DNA from: Gimesia chilikensis
Lineage (GTDB): Bacteria > Planctomycetota > Planctomycetia > Planctomycetales > Planctomycetaceae
DNA length: 64,000 nucleotides
Reading direction: 5' to 3'
Assembly: GCF_007744075.1 (NCBI RefSeq)
Contig: NZ_CP036266.1
Span: 2,101,655 to 2,165,654, forward strand
The notes under the pieces were generated by a model, which was not told the origin of the DNA, did not search any database, and worked only from the letters and a program-made list of their open reading frames with translations. Shown here piece by piece: positions 24,159-32,739 of this stretch; position 1 is the first letter of the stretch; every line of letters begins with the position of its first letter. The translations under genes were made by a program, and so were the position numbers.

Positions 24159-24293
24159 GGTGGTGAGTTTTTTTTAGCAGACAATAATTCTCATTTGAAT
24201 CCCTCAGTCTGGCGTTTTGATACTTTTCGAGCATACTGTGATAGAGACAACAGAGGTGTTCCCGAATGTTTCGTCAAATGTTTTCAATACTGA

Positions 24294-24336
24294 TTGACAA
24301 TTTTTAATCAAGACTATAACATGGTCATATTGCCAT
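24294..24336 (+). promoter_or_regulatory. arsR promoter with ArsR-like operator overlapping the start codon
   Basis: TTGACA at 24294-24299 and TATAAC at 24315-24320 (15-bp spacing). Immediately after comes the dyad ATGGTCATATTGCCAT at 24321-24336, whose right half includes the arsR ATG (24335). The dyad shares ATGGxxATATTGCCA with the palindrome at 24673-24688. Confidence 0.65.
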
Positions 24337-24655
24337 GAAGGAAAAAACACGCAAACAATATGAAGCCAGAGCCAAAATCGCCAAGGCGATGGCTCATCCA
24401 AGTCGATTGCTGATGCTGGATCTGCTCCAGAATCAGGAATTGTGCGTGGGAGATCTGACTGAAAAGGTGGGGGTAGATCAATCCACAGTTTCGAAGCACC
24501 TTTCGATTCTCAAGGAAGTCGGGCTCGTAGACTCACGCAAGGAGGGGACTCTCAGTTACTACCGCGTTACCTGTGGCTGTCTCGATGGGTTCTTTTCCTG
24601 CATGGAAACGGTGCTGTTAACTGATCTGGAGGGGCGTAAGCAATCTGTTAAATAA
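24335..24655 (+). CDS. arsR: ArsR/SmtB family repressor
   Basis: 106 residues, typical ArsR size. The winged helix is seen as AMAHPSRLLMLDLLQNQELCVGDLTEKVGVDQSTVSKHLSIL (outline), the wing as EGTLSYYRV. The classic CVC in the recognition region is CVG here, and extra cysteines sit at the C-terminus (TCGCLDGFFSC), so the As(III) site is not of the E. coli R773 type and may use C-terminal thiols as in some other ArsR lineages. No Shine-Dalgarno precedes the start, and the predicted transcription start is only about eight bases upstream, so translation may be nearly leaderless. First gene of the ars cluster. Confidence 0.9.
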   Translation: MKEKTRKQYEARAKIAKAMAHPSRLLMLDLLQNQELCVGDLTEKVGVDQSTVSKHLSILKEVGLVDSRKEGTLSYYRVTCGCLDGFFSCMETVLLTDLEGRKQSVK

Positions 24656-24672
24656 TTTTTTTTGCCGCATTA

Positions 24673-24688
24673 ATGGCAATATTGCCAA
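24673..24688 (+). promoter_or_regulatory. Second ArsR-like palindromic operator
   Basis: TGGCAATATTGCCA (24674-24687) is a perfect 14-bp palindrome, 18 bases after the arsR stop and 23 bases before the next gene. It matches the dyad over the arsR start, suggesting ArsR binds both and controls the downstream operon separately. Confidence 0.65.
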
Positions 24689-24710
24689 ATTGGAATAATG
24701 GGAGCAGCCG

Positions 24711-24869
24711 ATGAAAGAATTATTCCAGATCATGGCAGAACTGATATTGGCGGCAGGAGTCATATTTTATGTCGTTTTGGTTCTCACGACAGGTTTCGAG
24801 AAAAGGACTATTTTATTTGGTGTACTGCTTACAAGTTTTTCTCTGCTCTATCTTGTCGTTCAGTTCTGA
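24711..24869 (+). CDS. Small two-helix membrane protein in ars operon (52 aa)
   Basis: ATG at 24711 with GGGAG upstream; stop TGA at 24867-24869. The product is almost entirely two hydrophobic helices: AELILAAGVIFYVVLVLTTG and TILFGVLLTSFSLLYLVVQF, with a short charged turn (FEKR). Too short for most gene finders. Its position directly behind the second ArsR-like operator suggests it is the first gene of an ArsR-controlled unit. Function unknown. Confidence 0.6.
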   Translation: MKELFQIMAELILAAGVIFYVVLVLTTGFEKRTILFGVLLTSFSLLYLVVQF

Positions 24870-24893
24870 CTGAGTGAGGGGGACTCCTGACCT

Positions 24894-25283
24894 ATGCGTC
24901 GAACCATCCGTGCGATTGTTTCAGTTCTGATTTTGTCCCTTTTGTTTTATTTGATCATCACTACGGAGTCACCAAACAGGTTCAATCAACTGCTGATTCA
25001 GAATTACGAATTACTTTTACCGGATGGTGCAGAAGCGACAGTACCGCTAGTTACCAAAACAGATTGGAGTAGAACAGCAGAGTGGACTATAAATACTAAC
25101 CAGAGCTGGCAAGAATATCGAATTTGGTTAAATAATCAAGTCGGCGGAACCTATCGAGTCCTTTCAGAAACTGAACGTGAAATCAGTTTAAGGAAAACAT
25201 ATCACTCGGAAATATATGATATCAAGCTGTCTGTTGAGGAAGATGGAAATATCCATGTCGTTTATAGCCTGTCCCTCTGGTAA
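24894..25283 (+). CDS. Membrane-anchored hypothetical protein in ars operon
   Basis: 129 residues with one N-terminal hydrophobic helix (AIVSVLILSLLFYLIITTE) and an extracytoplasmic-looking remainder rich in Thr, Trp and charged residues (TDWSRTAEWTINTNQSWQEY). The ATG is 24 bases after the preceding small gene. No cysteines in the mature part, so it is unlikely to bind arsenic directly. No family recognised; role in arsenic resistance is by position only. Confidence 0.6.
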   Translation: MRRTIRAIVSVLILSLLFYLIITTESPNRFNQLLIQNYELLLPDGAEATVPLVTKTDWSRTAEWTINTNQSWQEYRIWLNNQVGGTYRVLSETEREISLRKTYHSEIYDIKLSVEEDGNIHVVYSLSLW

Positions 25284-25366
25284 CGCACGACCGATGTGTT
25301 CTGAGGACAAAATTTACTCTGCTTAGTTCGGTTTTCTATAAGAATGTCAATTTAGAAGGTCCACGA

Positions 25367-25813
25367 ATGAGTAAACCCATGGTTTTATTTCTCTGTACTG
25401 GAAATTCCGCCCGGAGTCAGATGGCAGAAGCCTTTTTAAGGCATCTTGCAGGAGACCGGTATGATGCTCATAGTGCAGGGTTAAGTCCCAAAGGAGTCCA
25501 TCCATTAACGATTCAGGTGATGGATGAAGTTGATATTGATATTTCAGATTATCAGTCGAAACCCCTCAATCAATATCTCGGAAAAACCAGTCCAAAGTGG
25601 GTGATTTTTGTTTGTGAGAAAGCAGAGCAGTCGTGTCCACACGTATGGCCATTTTCACTGCTTACGGAATCGTGGAAAATTGAAGATCCTGTTGCCTGCA
25701 CTGGCGACGAACTCGAACGGATCATGAAATTCAGGTCAATCCGTGATCTGATTGAAGCACGCATCCTTGAATGGATTTCAGAGAATAAAAATCAATTAGA
25801 GACGAAGGAGTAA
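25367..25813 (+). CDS. arsC: Arsenate reductase-like low-molecular-weight phosphatase
   Basis: 148 residues. The phosphatase P-loop [13 protein letters not shown] near residue 10 and a second cysteine pair CEKAEQSC (spacing as Cys82/Cys89 of pI258 ArsC) point to arsenate reductase rather than protein phosphatase. It lacks the Cys at position 15 seen in the classic CTGNSCRSQ; Ala is found instead. Reduces arsenate to arsenite, handing electrons from thioredoxin or a related thiol. Immediately followed, with seven bases between, by the arsenite exporter gene, which explains product removal. A second, more canonical arsC lies at 27358. Confidence 0.9.
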   Translation: MSKPMVLFLCTGNSARSQMAEAFLRHLAGDRYDAHSAGLSPKGVHPLTIQVMDEVDIDISDYQSKPLNQYLGKTSPKWVIFVCEKAEQSCPHVWPFSLLTESWKIEDPVACTGDELERIMKFRSIRDLIEARILEWISENKNQLETKE

Positions 25814-25820
25814 ATTGACA

Positions 25821-27059
25821 ATGAGTGATGCCAATGATTGCCCAGCAATCGAGACCAAAAGCATGAGCCTCTTTGAGCGTTATCTGACCTTGTGGGTCGG
25901 TCTCTGTATTCTTGCCGGGATCGTATTAGGCAAGGTTGCTCCGGGGGTTGCACAGACCCTTGATGGGATGGCGATCTATGTCAATGATGCACCTGTCGTC
26001 TCAATTCCGATTGCTGTCTGCCTGTTTTTCATGATGTATCCCATCATGGTGAAGATTGATTTTGCCGAAGTTTTGAGGGCGGGGAAAGCGGTTCGCCCAG
26101 TAGGACTGACACTATTCATTAACTGGGCTATCAAGCCATTCACGATGTACGCGATTGCCAGTTATTTTCTGGGTACTTTGTTTCTCACATTCATCGGCCC
26201 CGAGGCGGTTGATTATGTCAAAATGCCCTTCGGTGCTGACCTCGCTGTGGGAGCCGAATACGGTTCTGGTAAAGTCGTTCTCGTAGATGGCGTGAAAATG
26301 CTGGAAGTTCCTCTCTGGCGAAGCTATCTGGCGGGTTGTATTCTACTGGGAATCGCTCCCTGTACGGCGATGGTTCTCGTCTGGGGTTTTCTGGCAAGAG
26401 GAAACGACGGTCACACTCTGGTCATGGTGGCCATCAACTCTTTGACGATGCTGGTGTTGTACGGCATTCTGGGAGGATTTCTTTTGGGAGTCGGTAAATT
26501 GCCGGTGCCGTGGCAGGCTTTGCTACTTTCGATAGGCATCTATGTGGCACTGCCTCTGGTAGCAGGGTTCTTTTCCCGTAAATGGCTGATTGCGACAAAA
26601 GGAGAAACATGGTTTCGAGAGAAATTTCTCCATGTGCTAACTCCAGTTACAATCGCTGCCTTATTGGTAACCCTGATCCTACTGTTCTCATTTAAAGGGG
26701 AAACCATTCTCAATAACCCACTGACAATCCTTTGGATTGCGATCCCCCTGTTTATTCAGACTGTTGTTATTTTTGCACTGGGATATGTGCTTTCAAAAGT
26801 GATGGGCCTAACCTATGAAAGTGCTGCTCCTACAGCGATGATCGGTGCTTCGAACCATTTTGAAGTGGCGATAGCAACCGCAACCATGTTGTATGGTCTT
26901 TCGTCAGGGGCAGCACTGGCAACTGTGGTAGGGGTGCTCATCGAAGTTCCCTTAATGTTGATGCTCGTTCGGTTCTGTGTCAGGACGCAAAACTGGTTTC
27001 CACATCAGAGCGTGTCCGATGCTTCGGAAACAACAGCGACCGTTACTGCAAGTGAGTGA
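25821..27059 (+). CDS. acr3: ACR3 family arsenite exporter
   Basis: 412 residues with about ten membrane helices. The ATG at 25821 is used, ten bases after GGAG; a TTG two codons earlier is possible. ACR3 hallmarks include [17 protein letters not shown], the Cys-containing [17 protein letters not shown] (essential Cys in TM4), [18 protein letters not shown], and [19 protein letters not shown]. Expels As(III) driven by proton motive force. Located between the two arsC genes; the next gene overlaps its stop. Confidence 0.95.
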   Translation: MSDANDCPAIETKSMSLFERYLTLWVGLCILAGIVLGKVAPGVAQTLDGMAIYVNDAPVVSIPIAVCLFFMMYPIMVKIDFAEVLRAGKAVRPVGLTLFINWAIKPFTMYAIASYFLGTLFLTFIGPEAVDYVKMPFGADLAVGAEYGSGKVVLVDGVKMLEVPLWRSYLAGCILLGIAPCTAMVLVWGFLARGNDGHTLVMVAINSLTMLVLYGILGGFLLGVGKLPVPWQALLLSIGIYVALPLVAGFFSRKWLIATKGETWFREKFLHVLTPVTIAALLVTLILLFSFKGETILNNPLTILWIAIPLFIQTVVIFALGYVLSKVMGLTYESAAPTAMIGASNHFEVAIATATMLYGLSSGAALATVVGVLIEVPLMLMLVRFCVRTQNWFPHQSVSDASETTATVTASE

Positions 27060-27064
27060 TGATT

Positions 27065-27325
27065 ATGAAAAATGAAACGCATAAAGACTGTTGTGGAAAC
27101 ATGTTCCCCGACTGCCTGCATTTGAAAGATAACGTACCGAACGAAGGCAAAGTGTTCACAGTGTGGATGAAGACTCCTAAAGGGAGTGTGCTGCCAGTTC
27201 ATTCTGATCGCTCGATTGAAATAAATCATGATCAATGGGAAGAGTGTCAGCAATGTGCTGATTTCGATAGTTGCTACAAGCTCAGTATGGCGAAAATTGC
27301 TTTGGAATCTGCTGTAGCCAGTTAG
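27065..27325 (+). CDS. Small Cys-rich protein of ars operons
   Basis: 86 residues from the ATG at 27065 (an ATG at 27059 and GTG at 27056 overlap the acr3 stop and are alternatives). Contains KDCCGNMFPDCLHL at the start and ECQQCADFDSCYKL near the end, six cysteines in all, with a short beta-like segment KVFTVWMKTPKGSVLPV between. Similar small proteins occur beside acr3/arsC in other bacteria but no function is established; an As(III) or thiol-redox role is inference from the cysteines and the operon. Confidence 0.6.
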   Translation: MKNETHKDCCGNMFPDCLHLKDNVPNEGKVFTVWMKTPKGSVLPVHSDRSIEINHDQWEECQQCADFDSCYKLSMAKIALESAVAS

Positions 27326-27357
27326 TAATAAATTTTCATTAGAAGGGTATTCAAGAA

Positions 27358-27777
27358 ATGAAACGTGTTTTAGTCTTATGTACCGGAAACTCCTGTCGTT
27401 CCCAGATGGCAGAAGAACTTTGGGAAACGTTGAGTGAAGGTGAGTGGCAGGCGGAATCAGCAGGCTCAAAGCCTTCCGGTTATGTCCATCCGCTGGCGAT
27501 TGAAGCGATGCGGGAACTGGACATTGACCTGTCTGAGAACACCAGCAAGCACCTCGATCAGTTTACCGATCAGCAATTCGATCTGGTGGTCACGGTGTGT
27601 GACAATGCGAAGGAATCGTGTCCAGTCTTCTCTGGAGCCACACAGACTCTTCACTGGCCCTTCGATGATCCTGCCGATGCGACTGGCACTGATGAAGAAA
27701 AAATGACAACGTTCCGCCGTGTCCGAGATGAAATTAAAACTAAGATTCAATCATTTCTTGCTGATGAATCTGCTTAA
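27358..27777 (+). CDS. arsC: Arsenate reductase (thioredoxin-type)
   Basis: 139 residues. P-loop CTGNSCRSQMAEE (Cys8 and Cys13, the Cys10/Cys15 equivalents), redox pair CDNAKESC (Cys82/Cys89 equivalents), and HWPFDDPADATGT, exactly as in pI258-type ArsC. This is the canonical thioredoxin-coupled arsenate reductase, unlike the Cys15-lacking paralogue at 25367. Thirty-two bases after the small Cys-rich gene and 31 before arsI, in the same operon. Confidence 0.95.
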   Translation: MKRVLVLCTGNSCRSQMAEELWETLSEGEWQAESAGSKPSGYVHPLAIEAMRELDIDLSENTSKHLDQFTDQQFDLVVTVCDNAKESCPVFSGATQTLHWPFDDPADATGTDEEKMTTFRRVRDEIKTKIQSFLADESA

Positions 27778-27808
27778 TACGTAATTTTCTTGAATGAGGA
27801 GTGATTCC

Positions 27809-28291
27809 ATGAAACAAGAATCGGCTGTTGATTTCCCCGGTAATTACCGTTTGCATGTTGCATTAACAGTTGCAAATCTGGAGCAGTCAAAGCAATTTTA
27901 CGAAGTGCTGCTGGGAGTGCCTCCAGTTAAAGAACGCCCCCGCTATGCCAAGTATGAACCCCAAGATCCTTCCGTGAACCTTACGTTAAACGAAGTAGAT
28001 GAAGCAGTTAAGGTCGAAGGTGGATCCGCTCATTTTGGTATTCAGGTGAAATCTGTTGCCGAAGTTCATGCTGCGATTGAACGCTTCAAATCAGCAGGGA
28101 TCAAGACGATTACCGAAGAAGCTACGACCTGTTGTTACGCAGTACAGGATAAAGTCTGGGCTATTGACCCGGATGGGCACAAATGGGAGGTGTTTGTGGT
28201 TCTGAATGCTGATGTGAAGGATGAACTCTATGCTGAGTCTGGTTGCTGTGGCCCCGAAATGGTTTCTCTAAAAACAAATAAAGAATCATAA
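27809..28291 (+). CDS. arsI: ArsI/CadI-type glyoxalase-fold metalloenzyme
   Basis: 160 residues; start ATG 27809 after GAGGAG (ATG 27794 is upstream of the ribosome site). VOC fold: LHVALTVANLEQSKQFYEVLLG, HFGIQVKS, KVWAIDPDGHKWEVF with the His and Glu metal ligands. The vicinal cysteines TTCCYAVQDK are the As(III)-binding pair of ArsI, the Fe(II)-dependent C-As lyase that demethylates trivalent organoarsenicals; CadI-like members bind Cd. A further CC is at the C-terminus (SGCCGPE). Last gene of the ars operon, followed by a terminator. Confidence 0.92.
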   Translation: MKQESAVDFPGNYRLHVALTVANLEQSKQFYEVLLGVPPVKERPRYAKYEPQDPSVNLTLNEVDEAVKVEGGSAHFGIQVKSVAEVHAAIERFKSAGIKTITEEATTCCYAVQDKVWAIDPDGHKWEVFVVLNADVKDELYAESGCCGPEMVSLKTNKES

Positions 28292-28309
28292 ATTTATTAC
28301 TATCCAAAG

Positions 28310-28352
28310 GAAGCAGGTATTTAGTCATTCTTAATGAATACCTGCTTTCTTC
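28310..28352 (+). terminator. Intrinsic terminator after the ars operon
   Basis: AAGCAGGTATT (28311-28321) pairs with AATACCTGCTT (28337-28347), a perfect 11-bp stem with a 15-base loop, followed by TTTCTTC. Placed 20 bases after arsI stop. Confidence 0.8.
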
Positions 28353-28389
28353 GATTTAAATTCGTTAAAACTCAATGTGGGGTAACCAA

Positions 28390-29469
28390 CTACTTGTTTA
28401 TGATCTCTTTGACCATTGTCTCCGGCGAAAAGTTCTTAATCAACAACAATTTTCGGTCGCCACTTTCATCAATCGTGCCCGAATAGAACAGCTCATTTGA
28501 GTCCGGCAGGTATCGGGCAAATGCTCCACCCTTGGACGCATCCACCTTCAATCCCTCAGAGTCCACAACTCCAAGATATTCAAACCGATCCTGTGGAGTT
28601 CCCCTCGAATAAATCAGCAGATTTGGTTTCCCTTCTTCTGCATCCATGGCATTACAAAACAGATATTTATCATCAGATGATAAAGTCATGAAACGCATCT
28701 TGTAGCCACTTGGAGGCAGCAGCAGTGGTCTCGGCGGACTCCACTTTCCGTTCTTTGAGGAACGAGTTGAGTAATGAAATTGAATTCCTTTTCCGTTGAC
28801 GATACGACCGTAGTAGAGCGTTAGGCCATCAGGAGAAATAGTCGGAGCTGCAATGAAACCATACTTCTTACTTAGCTCAGTTATTGTTTTCGGTCTGCTG
28901 AAATTACTTTCGAGATCATCTCTGGTAGCACTGGCCAGAGAACCATTGTTTTGCAACATGATGATTTCAAGACCATCAGATGAAACTGTAAAATCTGCTG
29001 CTGGAATCAACTTCTTTTTGTTCTCAAATAAAGAATTCTGATCTTTACGAGAAGCCGTCCACACCCATTTCAATGAATCTGATGGACCTTTGATGTTCCA
29101 GAAAATCGTAAGTCCATCTTTCGTGAGAACCGGATTTCCTTCAAACCCCTCAGCATCGAGTTCTTGGAGAACGATCAGTTCAGGAGATTTTGAATCCGAT
29201 TTAACTTCCGGTGATTCGATTTTCAACACGGTTTCCAGATCAAGATGGTAACTCAGTGTGACTTTCTGACCGGCTTTGAGTTTAGAGAGGTCTGAGTTCT
29301 TACTGACATCAAACTCTGTGGTTTTCCCTTTTCGTTCGACTGTGATTTTGTTGTTTTGAGAATCAACAGATTTGATTGTGGCTTCAATCGAAACGACTTC
29401 TGCTTGAGCAATATTGAATGACAGGGACAAGATCAGAACAAAGCATGTCATGGTTAAAATGCGATACAT
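28390..29469 (-). CDS. Secreted PD40/TolB-like beta-propeller protein (paralogue A)
   Basis: 359 residues with a signal peptide (CFVLILSLSFNIAQAE). Residues ~25-85 form a small beta domain (SIEATIKSVDSQNNKITVE). From ~95 on, PD40/TolB-like propeller blades are visible: TKDGLTIFWNIKG, VSSDGLEIIML, ISPDGLTLYYGR, LSSDDKYLFCN, LPDSNELFYSGT. Such proteins are common secreted families in planctomycetes with no known ligand. A close paralogue follows upstream at 29546-30628 on the same strand, sharing the domain plan and many blade motifs. Confidence 0.8.
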   Translation of the reverse strand: MYRILTMTCFVLILSLSFNIAQAEVVSIEATIKSVDSQNNKITVERKGKTTEFDVSKNSDLSKLKAGQKVTLSYHLDLETVLKIESPEVKSDSKSPELIVLQELDAEGFEGNPVLTKDGLTIFWNIKGPSDSLKWVWTASRKDQNSLFENKKKLIPAADFTVSSDGLEIIMLQNNGSLASATRDDLESNFSRPKTITELSKKYGFIAAPTISPDGLTLYYGRIVNGKGIQFHYSTRSSKNGKWSPPRPLLLPPSGYKMRFMTLSSDDKYLFCNAMDAEEGKPNLLIYSRGTPQDRFEYLGVVDSEGLKVDASKGGAFARYLPDSNELFYSGTIDESGDRKLLLIKNFSPETMVKEIINK

Positions 29470-29545
29470 TATGATTACCTTTCAAAGCGGGGATGGAAGT
29501 TATAGGCCGTGTTTGTGCGAAAGACTGATTCACCAACAGCGAAAA

Positions 29546-30628
29546 TCACTTCGAACCCGGAATCACTTTCTCTGGATCAAAATTCTTCAACACCATCAAT
29601 TTCAATTCACCATTTCCATTTTCTGGCTCACCAGCGAAAAACAATTCATTGGTGGCTTCGACATATCGCGGAAATATACCCCGAACAGTGATCCCATCAA
29701 TATTCAGGACGCTCGCACTGTGAAACCCACCCTCAGCATCTCTGCCAGAATGTATGATGATGTTAGAACCTTGCGAAATGTCCTTACCAGTGCAAAATAG
29801 ATACTTCCCGTCTCTTGAAATGTAAGGATATTTCATTTTGCCTATGGGAGTTAATTTAAGAGGCTCAGGCTTGCTCCAGTTTGAAGATTTAGTTTTTCGT
29901 GACATGACCTGAATCTGCGGTCCAACTCCTTTTCTCATACTGTCACAGATCAATGTCAAACCATCAGATGACAGACATGGACCGGCTAGAAACCCGTTCT
30001 TGATAACAGCGGAAGGAATTCTTGTTGGTCTCTTGAAGTTATCTTCAACAGTAGCTCTCGTAGTTTGGTAGAGCCCCTTGTTCAGAAACAGAATCATCTC
30101 AAGCCCGTCATCTGACAACGTGAAGTCCATCGCTGGAATCAGTCGCTTGGGATTTTCGAACAGCGACTCAGCGTCTTTTCGTTTCGCAGTCCATATCCAT
30201 CTTGTTTGTTGCAATGGTTTTTTTACCGTGTAGTAAATTGTCAAGCCATCACCATCTGGTGAAAGCCAAGGATTACACTCTTCACCATTCACATCCAATT
30301 CAGTCAAAACAACCATTTCTGGTTTCTTTTCAATCGGCGATAGCACGTCGATTTCGAGGACAATTCCCAGTGCATCGTGATATTTCAGTATGACTGACTG
30401 TCCTGCCTGCAATGAGCTTTGATTTAGGGACTTGTTCTTCGCGGAGATCTTTGTATTTTTACTCAACTCAAGATCCAGTGTTTTATCTTTGTCGGTCACT
30501 GAAATTGTGCGTTTTGTTGCATCAACAGATTTGATCTTTCCATCGATAGTTTTTTCTGCCGCATGAATCGAGGTTGCCGCGAAGAACATGATCAAGACAA
30601 CACATACTGATAAGTAAAATCGAAACAT
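29546..30628 (-). CDS. Secreted PD40/TolB-like beta-propeller protein (paralogue B)
   Basis: 360 residues with a signal peptide (VVLIMFFAATSIHAAE), a leading beta domain (IDGKIKSVDATKRTISV) and propeller blades (LSPDGDGLTIYYTVKK, LSDDGLEMILFLN, LSSDGLTLICDS, ISRDGKYLFCTG, EATNELFFAGE). Length, order and several blade sequences match the neighbour at 28390, so the two are tandem duplicates that have diverged substantially. Role unknown; probably extracytoplasmic. Separated by 76 bases from the paralogue and likely co-transcribed. Confidence 0.8.
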   Translation of the reverse strand: MFRFYLSVCVVLIMFFAATSIHAAEKTIDGKIKSVDATKRTISVTDKDKTLDLELSKNTKISAKNKSLNQSSLQAGQSVILKYHDALGIVLEIDVLSPIEKKPEMVVLTELDVNGEECNPWLSPDGDGLTIYYTVKKPLQQTRWIWTAKRKDAESLFENPKRLIPAMDFTLSDDGLEMILFLNKGLYQTTRATVEDNFKRPTRIPSAVIKNGFLAGPCLSSDGLTLICDSMRKGVGPQIQVMSRKTKSSNWSKPEPLKLTPIGKMKYPYISRDGKYLFCTGKDISQGSNIIIHSGRDAEGGFHSASVLNIDGITVRGIFPRYVEATNELFFAGEPENGNGELKLMVLKNFDPEKVIPGSK

Positions 30629-30649
30629 TTATTTCTCCTTTGAAAGGGA

Positions 30650-31195
30650 TTAAGATCTAATTACTGAATTGCATTGAGGGCATATCACGCCAGTCGTCTC
30701 AAAAGCTCCAAAGCTGGGTTCTCTCACCAACAGGCCACAACCATGGCACTGTTGGGTGTCGTTGCCATTCCCGCAGTTCCAGCAGGTGTCAATTTCGTGT
30801 TCTACACGAGCACCGCATCTCAAGCATTGGTATTGCCAGTGTTCGGGAGGGACATAATCAGTGACCGGCTCACTCAGCCCTCCAATTCTTTGTGTCCACG
30901 AGTCAGAATTGAAGGGAGGGGGCAATGTATCGAAGTATGGATCACCTCCCTCAGAGATATATTGCTGATAAGCAGGATCGTCGCCAGCGAATAGCCAGCC
31001 TATAAAACGGATGATTGCCCACATCACGAAGACGAATACACCGATGCCAAGAACTGCCCCATTCCAGATTGCACCAATCGCAATACTCACTCCCAATGTT
31101 CCGAGGATGTAGAAAAACATTGTGCCAAGAGACGCTCCAAGAGCAAGAATTCGAGCGATGATTATCGTCTTTGCTGTTCGCGGTTGGCCGCTCAT
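30650..31195 (-). CDS. Membrane protein with C-terminal double zinc ribbon
   Basis: Start at ATG 31195 (GGAAGGAAAG upstream); an in-frame upstream start at 31231 lies inside a TGACACC copy. Two membrane helices (GASLGTMFFYILGTLGVSIAIG and GIGVFVFVMWAIIRFIGWLF in outline) are followed by an acidic Pro-rich linker and two CxxC ribbons: CLRCGARVEHEIDTCWNCG and CHGCGLLV...CPQCN. Zinc-ribbon membrane proteins of this kind are of unknown function. It sits 78 bases downstream of a coiled-coil membrane protein gene. Confidence 0.65.
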   Translation of the reverse strand: MSGQPRTAKTIIIARILALGASLGTMFFYILGTLGVSIAIGAIWNGAVLGIGVFVFVMWAIIRFIGWLFAGDDPAYQQYISEGGDPYFDTLPPPFNSDSWTQRIGGLSEPVTDYVPPEHWQYQCLRCGARVEHEIDTCWNCGNGNDTQQCHGCGLLVREPSFGAFETTGVICPQCNSVIRS

Positions 31196-31273
31196 TTCAC
31201 ACTTTCCTTCCAAAGACGATATAGGTGTCATTCCCGTTGATTCATTAGGATGAAATCTGCCATCTAACTTTGA

Positions 31274-32356
31274 TCACACACGAGCCACATACTTCTCTAT
31301 CATGGGATGCTTCATTAAGAACCCATTGATCAGAGCTCGCATGTCCTCCATCGTCGCTTGGTATAGTTTTGCTGCCTGTTGACGCTTCTTCTCGATATCA
31401 GCGTTGTCCACATCGATTTTTCGATTCGCGTTGGCGAGTTTGAGTTGTTCTTTTTTCTTTTGTTCTTCCCACTTTTGTATTTCTATCTGTTGCTGGTTAT
31501 GCAATTCATCTTTCTGCTGCTTATGTGCCTCCAACTCTTGGAAGAACGACCAAAGTAATGCGATCCCAGCAGCAGTGATTGCTAGAGATAGAATTATCAC
31601 GTTGAACGGCATTGGTTCATTGCTTGTTAGAGAGACGATAGATCCGAGTAAAAGAGGAAGATTGAATAAAACAAGCAGGCCGCCACATCCAGCTTTGGCA
31701 ACGGATTTGCCATCACCTAATTTCGTGACATTTTTAGTGATTGGTTTTGGTGGCGTCCTATACGTTTTGGGGAGATTGAGACGTTCTTTCAAAGGAACGT
31801 CACGAACAGGATCAAAACCTCTCGCTTTCCTTTGATGATAGACGCCAACTAAGTATTCGAAGTTTTGCAGTTCTTTGAACTGATCTGGAGGTAGTTGCGT
31901 CAGAATCGCTTTTGCCTTGGTCATCATGAAATCAAAATGACGCTTGTCATTCAGATCAGATAAATCAGCCGTTGAGAAGCCATTTCCCGGACGATCAATG
32001 ATTTGAAGTAACCGATTCATCCCAAATGCTGCTGCAACCGGATCGCCATACGCCTCAGTTTCATTGAGGTGTTTTTCGAATTGAAAAAGTATCTCCTTGA
32101 GAGATCGCTCTCTTTGAACCTGCTCCAGATGCGTGGCTTGAGCCTCAGCAATTTGATTGAGCGTGCCTGAAATATGATTCAGGAACTGATTGGTATGACA
32201 CACTTGATATTGGAGTTGATCAAGTAGCTGATTGGTTTGAAATTGTTGGATGTTCTGATTGACCAACAAGCCGATCTTGGCCGCGTCAGTCAACTTCCTA
32301 CGACGAATTTCTTTTTGATACTCTTTGTCGCGTTGCACAAGGTCGTAGTTACTCAT
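31274..32356 (-). CDS. Coiled-coil protein with two central membrane segments
   Basis: 360 residues. An N-terminal Gln/Asn-rich helical region (DQLQYQVCHTNQFLNHI) and coiled coil, a globular part (~110-200), two hydrophobic helices (GGLLVLFNLPLLLGSIVSL and NVIILSLAITAAGIALLWSF, ~215-270), then a long C-terminal coiled coil rich in Lys, Glu and Gln. No enzyme motif. Topology suggests both termini on the same side with extended helical arms. Unknown function; positioned with other accessory genes next to the integrase. A TGACACCC copy is 83 bases before the start. Confidence 0.65.
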   Translation of the reverse strand: MSNYDLVQRDKEYQKEIRRRKLTDAAKIGLLVNQNIQQFQTNQLLDQLQYQVCHTNQFLNHISGTLNQIAEAQATHLEQVQRERSLKEILFQFEKHLNETEAYGDPVAAAFGMNRLLQIIDRPGNGFSTADLSDLNDKRHFDFMMTKAKAILTQLPPDQFKELQNFEYLVGVYHQRKARGFDPVRDVPLKERLNLPKTYRTPPKPITKNVTKLGDGKSVAKAGCGGLLVLFNLPLLLGSIVSLTSNEPMPFNVIILSLAITAAGIALLWSFFQELEAHKQQKDELHNQQQIEIQKWEEQKKKEQLKLANANRKIDVDNADIEKKRQQAAKLYQATMEDMRALINGFLMKHPMIEKYVARV

Positions 32357-32436
32357 TTGTCAGCTCTTTTTTCAGTGAGTGAGTGAAAACTTGAAATCAG
32401 ACAAGATGCGTTGGTCAACAATGTTGTGTGCGGGTG

Positions 32437-32658
32437 TCATTCGCTAAAGGAATGAGGGATGACTACATCGCATGAGCTGCCACCATCTCGGGAATGTACT
32501 GTGAGCGTGCGGTTGCCTTCATCAACAACTGAAAGTTGCAGGGAGGTGCTTGAGAGTGGAGTGTCGTCTGCTGCTTTGAGTGCGTGGAACGGGAGCAGGA
32601 AGAGCAGGGGGGAGAAGAAGAGAGCGAGTGCCATTCTTTGCGTGAGTGATTTTGCCAT
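32437..32658 (-). CDS. Small exported protein (73 aa)
   Basis: The start ATG at 32658 begins a strong signal peptide (RMALALFFSPLLFLLPFHALKAAD). The mature ~45 residues are beta-like (LQLSVVDEGNRTLTVHSRD) with one Cys and no known motif. The open frame continues upstream to 32943 through a hairpin-rich, GC-rich segment with unusual codon use; I do not include that part. The stop codon TGA (32437-32439) starts a TGACACCC motif on this strand, and another copy lies 65 bases before the start. Small secreted protein of unknown role. Confidence 0.5.
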   Translation of the reverse strand: MAKSLTQRMALALFFSPLLFLLPFHALKAADDTPLSSTSLQLSVVDEGNRTLTVHSRDGGSSCDVVIPHSFSE

Positions 32659-32739
32659 CTGCGGTGACCCTTTTAAAGAGATTACTGTGCGATAAATCGG
32701 CTCAGCATCTCTTCCGGGTGTCAACGGTGACAAAAATGA

